Assembly: GCA_017445925.1 (NCBI GenBank) | Contig: JAFSRW010000043.1 | Location: 1-64,000, forward strand | Length of the DNA: 64,000 nt | From: Bacteroidaceae bacterium | Lineage (GTDB): Bacteria > Bacteroidota > Bacteroidia > Bacteroidales > Bacteroidaceae | Direction of reading: 5' to 3' | Shown here: positions 9,001 to 15,167 of the stretch, in pieces | Layout of the letters: the number at the start of each line of letters is the position of its first letter | How positions within the stretch are numbered: position 1 is the first letter of the stretch | Position numbers and translations under genes: made by a program | Notes under the pieces: generated by a model | Told to the model about the DNA's origin: nothing | Seen by the model: the letters and a program-made list of their open reading frames with translations, nothing else | Database searches by the model: none

Positions 9001-11809
9001 GTTTTCTTTTACTATTGACTTTACCGTAAATGATACGACAAGAGTTAAAGATGTTGTTTTGTATGTTCAAACTGGCGATGGCTCCTGGACTGCTTTGGAA
9101 ACTCAATTTGACAAGACGAAGAAATGTTGGTTTGCCATAGGAAACTTTGGGAATATGTACGATGGAAATATTCCTAAAAATGTCGGTGTTGGTTATCGGG
9201 TTATTTCAGATGTAACAATTGATACTCGTTATCTAAAGGAATATCAAGAGACAAATGATATGGAAGGAACAACATTCTTGAATAACATCAAAACCATTGA
9301 TTCATTATATGAAAACATAATGGCACTTGATATTCAATCATCGACATATACAGAGGATTTTAACAGTTATTTGAATAGCATTCTTCAAACAGATAACTGG
9401 CAAGAAACCATTCCTGATATTGATGTCTTTTTGGAAGAGCAAATTATTCAAGAGCGTATAGATGCTATAAGAGACTCTTTGGCTATAGATGAGAGTTTCT
9501 TCGAAGAACTACAAAACAGCTTCAATTTAGAGGGCATGTCAGAGTTCAACTTTGATATATATACATTGATTTATGACAATTGTGATAATGTACGACCAGA
9601 AGATTTGACGGAGTATATCAAATATGCTACAATGGAAGGTAACGAAGTATATGTATTAGTTTCTGGCAACAACTTTGATTATATTGATTTTCATAATAAT
9701 CAAAGAATAAGGCTCGTCATAAAAGAAGATGCTATGTCACGTATGCTTGCAAGGGTCTCCGATGAAGGTGGTATAAAGGATATTAGAGCATGGATAGCAA
9801 AATTATACGAGATAGGTCTTTCCATAGGTCAAAAACTTAAGCCAATTGAAGATGTAATAACATCGGCTGCAACTAAGGTTTCGAATTTAAGTTCTCGACT
9901 TGGAGAATTAAATAAGTATGCTGATTTTTACCTAAAGAATGGCCAAATGGCTTCATATGAAGGAGTACAGAAGGAAATCGCGAAAGTTGCTAAAGATTTA
10001 GGTAAAGCACAGAAATATCTGTCATGGCTTAAATGGCTACAAAGGACGCTGCCAATTCTTAATGCTGTACAATTCATCAATCAGATGCAGGCAGATTTAA
10101 ACGATTTAATAAACTTGTATTTTTCTGTTCCTGATCCATGTCCCAACGACCAAGCAGCAGCTGATGCTATCAAAAGGGATATTATTGGATTCGGAATTGG
10201 TGCTGGAGCATATGGGGTAGGACAAGCGGCATTAATTGCCACTTCAATAGGAGCTTTAATACCTGCTGTAGTTGCAGCAACAGAAACAATGGGAACTTCT
10301 CTATTGGCAGAGGCAGCACTTATTGTTGCCCAAGTGGCATCAGCATGGGCTTATGAGCGTACTATGCTTCATAAAAAAGAAGAATTCCAGTCAAGGATTA
10401 GAGAATTGAGATGTAAAAAGAAGGATAATCCCGACCCAATTCCTAATCCCCATCCTGGTGGAGGAACGAATCCACGTATTGATCCGTCCGGGTACGTTTA
10501 CGAAGGAGTTTCTACTAATCGAATTGAGGGTGCTACCGCTACCATTTACTACAAAGAGAATGTGGAAGATATGTACGGCGACGTACACGAGAATATTGTG
10601 AAGTGGAATGCCGAAGAGTATGCTCAGGAGAATCCGCTCTTCACCGACGAGAATGGTATGTACCGTTGGGATGTGCCGCAGGGCCTCTGGCAGGTGAAGT
10701 TCGAGAAGGAAGGCTACGAGACGACCTATTCGGACTGGCTGCCCGTGCCTCCGCCACAGCTTGACGTGAACATTGCCATGAAGCAGAACATCCAGCCTAT
10801 GATTAAGAATGCACGTGCATTCGAGGAAGGCGTGGAAGTGGAGTTCGACAAGTATATGATGCCCGAACTGCTGACTGCCGAGAATATCATGGTGATGCAG
10901 AAGGGAACGCCTGTCGAGGGTACAGTGGAACTGCTGAACGAAGAAGTGAGCAACGAGGGAGAGGCTGAGACCTTTGCCTCGAAGGTGCGCTTCAATGCCG
11001 AACAACCATTCACGGAACAAGAGATTACGCTGATGGTGAACAACCGCGTAAAGAGCTATGCCGGCATACGGATGCAGGATGATTTCTCACAGACATTCAA
11101 AGTTGAACAGGAAATCAAGCAGATTGTCAGCGATTCTGTCGTAACTGTCGATTATGGTGGCACATCTACGCTCATGGTTTCAGTTCTCCCTGCATCGGCA
11201 TCTAAAGGAAAGACGCTGAACATCAAGACCTCTTCGCAAATGATTCTAGGTGTAGAAACAGAAGACGTTACTATCAATGATAACGGAATGGCTGAAATTG
11301 TAGTATCGGGCGAACTGCCAGGCACAGCAGCCTTGACATTCTCCGTAGAAGGTACGGACAAAACAGCTATGACTATTGCAAATGTTGAGCAGAAAGTCTA
11401 TACGATTGTTGCAACTCCAACAGCAAACATTGCCTCTGGTTCTGTTGTTGACACAGGTACACAGATTACTCTTTCATGTGAGACTGATGGTGTTACCATA
11501 TATTACACTATAGATGGCTCTTGCCCTTGTGACAATGCTTCCCGCATAAAATATGATGGTACTCCCATAGTCATCAACGAGGGTGTTACCATAAAGGTAA
11601 TTGCTGTAGCTCCAAACGGAATTGAAAGCGATGTTGCAGAATATGTTTACACCACAAAGGATGAAGAGGATGCTGTAATCGAGGTTCCTACCACAACCAC
11701 AAACACAAAAGATGAATACGACATATCAGGTCGTAAGGTGGAACGAAAGACCAAAGGAATAATCATCCGCAACAATAATGGAACTAACCGAATGGTCTTG
11801 GTTAAGTGA
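6020..11809 (+). CDS. Giant secreted multidomain protein (LRR, carboxypeptidase-regulatory-like, CHB_HEX_C)
   Basis: A 1929-residue protein with a signal peptide at about 1-26. In order: a bacterial repeat-like segment (27-100, LTVTAKPTMAG...), a short LRR_5 stretch (175-240), a carboxypeptidase-regulatory-like fold (about 448-510), beta-rich repeats, then a middle region (about 945-1485) with helices, a likely coiled coil and a glycine/alanine-rich hydrophobic stretch (about 1385-1445). A second carboxypeptidase-regulatory-like domain (1493-1590) and a chitobiase C-terminal-like domain (about 1795-1880, with TIYYTIDGS) follow. The tail YDISGRKV...GIIIRNNNG resembles those of neighbouring secreted proteins. 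The DNA of the middle region looks visibly more AT-rich than its flanks, suggesting a mosaic origin. I assign no catalytic function; a surface or effector-like role is only a guess. Confidence 0.65.
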   Translation: MKHIESKLWVIMLFVISMLISSSSWGHKLTVTAKPTMAGTFNTDVVELTTGETIQLHSYSNANFTFLRWVDDNGDIVSQQIGFIYVMPAHDVTLTAEYEYNPANPANPAQNYWNKLLGEVIVDYFTTGSLQYYVQNVIGDNKATDVKMITVAGVMNENDFGIINTYSACALLDLSRATGVTQIPWYAFDNTKLESIYLPATIENIGTQAFYGCKQLTSMIIYAMSPPSLGSNVFTNVPEGLVVYVPASAISLYQDAAGWKNFTILPIQEDIRSISISLPEGANAADYTQMWLELTNTKSGQRMHYVMTDRQTYTFANIIRNTSWNVTLRNERGDIFGQIDNVEVKDEDVSVAFSSLSKPQSVVLSVLTPDGQDVTAQTQVTWTDAQGSYLAQGVSLTGLPTGYQTTYRVVLSQELAMAYNTPQPVDYALTDGDNSITCRLNAIPQVKISGKVKDASTGLPLSGAVISASQTFGGKYSKTLNAKTDANGVFTLDIANVPTSVAFAASDYVSQTVNCDSLLTGTGEVTLPDVSLKTITGATITLGFTYTPCDGETQNWYSDYQNVSYELFNVTKNKAISQYNVQYPQIVLLEEVADGDVLRLTATSRTKAFMPVTATTTIAEQKAEATFAVVELGKIQSSFTSTGNAAVVGSLYDAAGKLLKTYNYSEALLTISDLADGQYTLVSMGSSRLFNTIYDLSQLPQTGLAEGTDYVQNSVEVKSGQVSAISISEVPTLDESKLYYTGDNTSFTVNKPSIVAGNYLTLTGRIDFKPTYATNVSNVQMIIDLPESCEFVENSVMVGNSTSSYTLNGNRITIPMVRYTDRVRFCIIPTLGGEYAPSAFAQFDLNGETVTQPIGSANYTAKDLSISVPSTVAKTTIPVSGTAIGRSDVEIYDNDVLIGQTISLANGTWATECDLGTPYNLSVHDIKARVLTSNGLELWSNVESVTYDKDAIELSVVHMYHYNPEMHTTYDVVFDYQTPSPQAQQYTYYIYNKEFSFTIDFTVNDTTRVKDVVLYVQTGDGSWTALETQFDKTKKCWFAIGNFGNMYDGNIPKNVGVGYRVISDVTIDTRYLKEYQETNDMEGTTFLNNIKTIDSLYENIMALDIQSSTYTEDFNSYLNSILQTDNWQETIPDIDVFLEEQIIQERIDAIRDSLAIDESFFEELQNSFNLEGMSEFNFDIYTLIYDNCDNVRPEDLTEYIKYATMEGNEVYVLVSGNNFDYIDFHNNQRIRLVIKEDAMSRMLARVSDEGGIKDIRAWIAKLYEIGLSIGQKLKPIEDVITSAATKVSNLSSRLGELNKYADFYLKNGQMASYEGVQKEIAKVAKDLGKAQKYLSWLKWLQRTLPILNAVQFINQMQADLNDLINLYFSVPDPCPNDQAAADAIKRDIIGFGIGAGAYGVGQAALIATSIGALIPAVVAATETMGTSLLAEAALIVAQVASAWAYERTMLHKKEEFQSRIRELRCKKKDNPDPIPNPHPGGGTNPRIDPSGYVYEGVSTNRIEGATATIYYKENVEDMYGDVHENIVKWNAEEYAQENPLFTDENGMYRWDVPQGLWQVKFEKEGYETTYSDWLPVPPPQLDVNIAMKQNIQPMIKNARAFEEGVEVEFDKYMMPELLTAENIMVMQKGTPVEGTVELLNEEVSNEGEAETFASKVRFNAEQPFTEQEITLMVNNRVKSYAGIRMQDDFSQTFKVEQEIKQIVSDSVVTVDYGGTSTLMVSVLPASASKGKTLNIKTSSQMILGVETEDVTINDNGMAEIVVSGELPGTAALTFSVEGTDKTAMTIANVEQKVYTIVATPTANIASGSVVDTGTQITLSCETDGVTIYYTIDGSCPCDNASRIKYDGTPIVINEGVTIKVIAVAPNGIESDVAEYVYTTKDEEDAVIEVPTTTTNTKDEYDISGRKVERKTKGIIIRNNNGTNRMVLVK

Positions 11810-11945
11810 GGGAAGATTTGAACTTGTTCAAGTTCTTCCGAACGTGATAGAGCAATAACGAAGTTAAAGGTCTTGATTAAGTAACAACTATCGTGCATAA
11901 TATGAATAAGGTGGAGCCTTTTCAGGGTTTCACCTTATTCTTATT

Positions 11946-12036
11946 AGCTTATTTGTGATAATTTTCTAACTTGTTTCCGTGCAAAAAGTAGCTTAAATAA
12001 AAATTTTTCTAAGTTAATTATTCCTCCTCCTGAATT
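11946..12036. repeat. Direct repeat, copy 1 (about 90 bp)
   Basis: It starts AGCTTATTTGTGATAATTTT and ends near CCTCCTCCTGAATTA. It matches 12440-12533 with only scattered differences, 494 bases away in the same direction. Both copies are followed by related GAGGGAAGA sequence. No open frame is seen. Confidence 0.8.
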
Positions 12037-12100
12037 AGATGATGTAAGATGTAAGAGGGAAGAAGTAAGATGTTTTTAGTGCCTTTTAGGGTATGCCCAA

Positions 12101-12136
12101 AATGGCTCGAGCCATTGCCCCTTTTGGCTCGAGCCA
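12101..12136. repeat. Paired TGGCTCGAGCCA palindromes
   Basis: AATGGCTCGAGCCATT (12101-12116) is a perfect 16-base palindrome. TGGCTCGAGCCA recurs at 12125-12136. The centres are about 22 bases apart, roughly two helical turns. The role is unknown; a dimeric protein site or a hairpin pair are both possible. Confidence 0.6.
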
Positions 12137-12154
12137 GCTTTTTGGGGCCTTAAT

Positions 12155-12211
12155 GACAATTGATAATTGACAATTGACAATTGATAATGAATAATTAATA
12201 ATTGGCAACTG
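12155..12211. repeat. Period-7 tandem array (CAATTGA type)
   Basis: About eight degenerate heptamers (CAATTGA, TAATTGA, CAATTGA, CAATTGA, TAATGAA, TAATTAA, TAATTGG, CAACTGA). Thirty bases are the exact reverse complement of sequence inside the sugar symporter gene near 25048-25077. Confidence 0.8.
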
Positions 12212-12293
12212 AAAATCGTTATTGAATAACGTGATGGAAGCGAAAATTCTTTCCAAAAATCAAGTCACCAAAATTGGAGTCAAAAACAGGGAC

Positions 12294-12344
12294 TTAACTC
12301 GATACATGTCATGAGTTAATTCGTTACATGTTTTGAATTAACTC
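12294..12344. repeat. Overlapping inverted repeats with TACATG loops
   Basis: TTAACTC (12294-12300) pairs with GAGTTAA (12313-12319). GAGTTAATTC (12313-12322) alternatively pairs over 10 bases with GAATTAACTC (12335-12344). Both loops contain TACATG, and the unit TTAAYTCGWTACATG repeats at a 22-base period. The pairings are mutually exclusive. There is no U-tract, so it is not an obvious terminator. Confidence 0.6.
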
Positions 12345-12439
12345 ATCGCATTATACACGTAAATTCACATTACGCGGAGATAGGGGATAAATCATGAAGA
12401 TTATCTGGATGAAGAATAGGTGATTAAGCCAATTTTTGA

Positions 12440-12533
12440 AGCTTATTTGTGATAATTTTCTAACTTGATTTTGAGCAAAAAGTAGCTTAAATATAAATTT
12501 TTCCAAGTTGATTTTTTCCCTCCTCCTGAATAA
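12440..12533. repeat. Direct repeat, copy 2 (about 90 bp)
   Basis: Second copy of the repeat at 11946-12036. It starts AGCTTATTTGTGATAATTTT and ends near CCTCCTCCTGAATAA, with small differences in the middle. Confidence 0.8.
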
Positions 12534-12561
12534 AGCTGAATTGACTGATTAAGAGGGAAGA

Positions 12562-12669
12562 TGCCTATATTTCGACGATAACGTTAACGACAACCAGACT
12601 TCGTACGATAACGTTAACCTTAACGCTAACCAGACTTCGTACCTTAACCTTACCCCTAACCTTAACCAG
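12562..12669. repeat. Three 36-bp units built of NNTAAC hexamers
   Basis: CCAG recurs exactly every 36 bases (12594, 12630, 12666). Two units share CCAGACTTCGTAC. Inside the units the sequence is a hexamer run of the form GATAAC, GTTAAC, CTTAAC. No reading frame of interest is present. Confidence 0.75.
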
Positions 12670-12854
12670 TTTGAGTGGTTCAAGGAGTTTAAGCCTTGGA
12701 ATTGTTGACAGAATGATTTAAAGCTAAAGCTTAAACGTTTTTAGATACACTCATGTTGTGTATATTAATGGCAAAGATGAGCTTTTTTTAGCAAATGATG
12801 AGCGAATAAGGTAATTATTCATGCTTGGAATACTCATTCTGCATCTTTTATTCC

Positions 12855-12862
12855 TATATTTG
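12855..12862 (+). promoter_or_regulatory. Bacteroidota -7 element for the epimerase gene
   Basis: TATATTTG fits the Bacteroidota -7 consensus TAnnTTTG and lies 31 bases before the ATG at 12893. No clear -33 TTTG is at standard spacing; the nearest TTGG is 26 bases upstream. The element supports the 12893 start over an in-frame ATG at 12821, which lies upstream of it. Confidence 0.5.
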
Positions 12863-12892
12863 TCCCTTGGAATAAAGAAAAATCGTATCACT

Positions 12893-14149
12893 ATGCCTGC
12901 AAAAAGTCACCTTTTTCTTTCAAATGAGACATTATTGCGCACTCTATGCCGTGAAGTCCACGAATGTCTTATACAAAATATCCTGTCTTTCTGGCTCAAC
13001 AATATGCTTGACGCAAAACAGGGCGGCTGGTATGGACGGATGACGGGAAAGGGCCTGATAGAGGAGAATGCCCCACGCGGTGCCATCCTCTATGCCCGGT
13101 TGCTTTGGACAATGAGCGCAGCATACAGAGTGCTTTCTGACCGCTCCTACCTGGATGCTGCCACTATGACAAAAGATTATATCATTGAACATTTCATGGA
13201 CAAGGAATATGGTGGCACGTTCTGGAGTGTTACGGCAGATGGACAGCCACTTGATACCAAGAAACAGTTTTACGCTCAAGGGTTCATGCTTTACGGCTTT
13301 TCGGAATACGTCCGGGCAACAGGTGACGAGGAGGCTTTGCAAATTGCCGTCCATCTCTTCGACATCATTGAACGCCACGCTTGGGACGATGACTACGGGG
13401 GCTATATCGAGGCTTGTTCGCACGACTGGCAACCCATCGCGGACATGCGTCTCTCCGCCAAGGACGAGAACTATCCGAAAAGCCAGAACACGCATTTGCA
13501 TATCATTGAACCATACACCAACCTGCTTCGTCTGCTTCAAGAAACTGACCCGGAAAGCGAGTATGCCAGAAAGGTCTCAGCGGCAGTCGGGCGTTTGGTC
13601 TCCCTTTTCATTGACCACATTCTTAACTCCAAGACACATCATCTCGACCTCTTCTTCGATATGGACTGGACACGCCGCAGCACTACCGAAAGCTATGGCC
13701 ACGACATAGAATGTTCATGGCTCTTGCACGAAGCTGCCCTTGTGCTTGCCGACAAAGCTATATTAAATAAGGTAGAACCTATAGTAAGAGAGGTGGCATT
13801 GGCGAGCGAGAAGGGGCTGCAGCCCGACGGATCCATGATTTATGAAGGAGAGCCCGACGGCTCGCACTTCGACCGCGACCGCCACTGGTGGGTGCAGGCA
13901 GAGGCCGTCGTGGGGTTCTTCAATCTCTATCAGCATTTTGGCGATGAGAAGGCACTGGATAAGGCAATACGATTGTGGCACTACATCAAGGACCGACTCA
14001 TCGACTACGAGCATGGCGAATGGTACTGGAGCATTCACGAGGATGGCAGTGTGAACCTCGACGACGACCATGCCGGCTTCTGGAAATGCCCATACCACAA
14101 TGGCCGCATGTGCCTGGAACTTATAGAGCGCATAGGAACAATGCTCTGA
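12893..14149 (+). CDS. Cellobiose/mannobiose 2-epimerase (AGE family)
   Basis: 418 residues, no signal peptide, so cytoplasmic. It matches the N-acylglucosamine 2-epimerase/cellobiose 2-epimerase family, an (alpha/alpha)6 barrel, and has the expected family length. Histidines typical of the active site are visible: H201 and H203 in THLHIIEPY, H270 in GHDIECSW and H402 in CPYHNGR. The family converts beta-1,4-mannobiose to mannosylglucose, which is the substrate of the GH130 enzyme encoded 9 kb downstream, so that role is strongly implied here. I chose the ATG at 12893 because the -7 element lies just upstream and the family-like sequence begins there. Confidence 0.88.
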   Translation: MPAKSHLFLSNETLLRTLCREVHECLIQNILSFWLNNMLDAKQGGWYGRMTGKGLIEENAPRGAILYARLLWTMSAAYRVLSDRSYLDAATMTKDYIIEHFMDKEYGGTFWSVTADGQPLDTKKQFYAQGFMLYGFSEYVRATGDEEALQIAVHLFDIIERHAWDDDYGGYIEACSHDWQPIADMRLSAKDENYPKSQNTHLHIIEPYTNLLRLLQETDPESEYARKVSAAVGRLVSLFIDHILNSKTHHLDLFFDMDWTRRSTTESYGHDIECSWLLHEAALVLADKAILNKVEPIVREVALASEKGLQPDGSMIYEGEPDGSHFDRDRHWWVQAEAVVGFFNLYQHFGDEKALDKAIRLWHYIKDRLIDYEHGEWYWSIHEDGSVNLDDDHAGFWKCPYHNGRMCLELIERIGTML

Positions 14150-14172
14150 TACACATAAAACACATAATCGTT

Positions 14173-15072
14173 ATGACTCAGCAAGATTTCACTACAGCAC
14201 CTGTGATGCGAGAAATTACACCGCTTTCTGACAGCGACTGCTTCTACTTGGCCGACCGCCACAAGTCGTCATTCGACTTCCCCATCCATAGCCACCCCGA
14301 ATTCGAACTTAATTTTATCGGCAACGCCGTGGGAGTGCGTCGAACGGTTGGGGATAACAGTGAGACGATTGGGGAGTATGACTTGGTTCTCATCGCCAGT
14401 CCAAATCTGGAACACGTTTGGGAACAAGGGAATTGTCATAGCAGGGACATCAGAGAGATTACCATACAGTTCACCTCAGACGTGCTGCCCGAGAGTTTGC
14501 TCAATAAAAACCAGTTCCATTCCATCCGGCAGATGCTGGAGCGTGCCCGCCTTGGCCTCGCCTTTTCACAACTTACCATTATGAAGATTTATGGGAGATT
14601 AGACGAATTGACATGTCAGCAACACGGATTCCATGCGGTGCTGAGCTTCCTTGAACTGCTTTACGACTTGTCACAGGCTGACGACAGCCGCACCTTATCC
14701 AGTTCCTCGTTTGCACGCATCAAGGCAAGCAGTGAGAGCCGTCGCGTCAATAACGTACAGCAATACATAGCGAGTCATTTCCGCGAAGAAGTGCGTCTTG
14801 AACAAGTTGCAGAGTTGGTAGGGATGACACCTGTAGCTTTTTCCCGCTTCTTCCATCAACGTACAGGTCGTACCTTGTCGGACTATATCATTGAGATTCG
14901 CCTGGGATTTGCTTCACGAATGCTGATAGATACCACAATGACGGCTGCTGAAATATGTTATGACTCTGGCTTCAATACGCTCTCTAATTTCAACCGCTTG
15001 TTCCGCAAACATAAAGGATGTACCCCTACAGAGTTCCGTGAGAATTACAACAAGAAGAAAATCATCATTTAG
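14173..15072 (+). CDS. AraC-family transcriptional regulator of the mannan locus
   Basis: 299 residues from the ATG at 14173. The N-terminal half contains a cupin-like sugar-sensing domain (HSHPEFELNFI). The C-terminal 100 residues are an AraC double helix-turn-helix (VNNVQQYIASHF..., VAELVGMTPVAFSRFFHQ, then AAEICYDSGFNTLSNFNRLF). It lies 23 bases after the epimerase gene and just before the hydrolase genes, so it probably activates the locus in response to manno-oligosaccharides; the inducer is inferred. An upstream in-frame extension overlapping the epimerase gene is not supported by family length. Confidence 0.88.
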   Translation: MTQQDFTTAPVMREITPLSDSDCFYLADRHKSSFDFPIHSHPEFELNFIGNAVGVRRTVGDNSETIGEYDLVLIASPNLEHVWEQGNCHSRDIREITIQFTSDVLPESLLNKNQFHSIRQMLERARLGLAFSQLTIMKIYGRLDELTCQQHGFHAVLSFLELLYDLSQADDSRTLSSSSFARIKASSESRRVNNVQQYIASHFREEVRLEQVAELVGMTPVAFSRFFHQRTGRTLSDYIIEIRLGFASRMLIDTTMTAAEICYDSGFNTLSNFNRLFRKHKGCTPTEFRENYNKKKIII

Positions 15073-15127
15073 AAGGGCTGTGCCATCAATGGTTAAGAAA
15101 GAGTCAGCCAATTCCAATAATAGTCAG

Positions 15128-15135
15128 TATTTTTG
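15128..15135 (+). promoter_or_regulatory. Possible -7 element before the GH26-esterase gene
   Basis: TATTTTTG followed by CAG fits TAnnTTTG and lies 32 bases before the ATG at 15168. A matching TTTG at -33 is not obvious, as would be expected of an activator-dependent promoter. Confidence 0.4.
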
Positions 15136-15167
15136 CAGCCGTATAATAATATTAAAGAAATGAGGCT

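Larger units (their letters stand above)
11810..12892. other. Repeat-rich gene-free kilobase
   Basis: I see no credible gene in this stretch. It holds two copies of a roughly 90-base direct repeat, two TGGCTCGAGCCA palindromes, a period-7 array, overlapping inverted repeats, and a 36-base tandem repeat built of hexamers. The promoter of the epimerase gene lies at its right end. It separates the surface-protein cluster from the mannan locus. Confidence 0.7.

Noticed and set aside
10391-11020. A 209-codon open frame on the minus strand inside the giant secreted protein gene
   Set aside because: It is antisense to a well-supported domain region, has histidine/leucine-rich sequence with no recognisable fold and no promoter.
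11946-12533. An insertion sequence bounded by the 90-base direct repeats
   Set aside because: No transposase frame lies between them and there are no terminal inverted repeats.
12562-12669. Tandem units considered as a CRISPR array
   Set aside because: The period is 36 bases but there are no unique spacers between conserved repeats and no cas genes; the units are hexamer runs.
12944-13709. Open frames of 174 and 198 codons overlapping the epimerase gene
   Set aside because: They are shadows of a clear AGE-family gene; no start signals or family resemblance.
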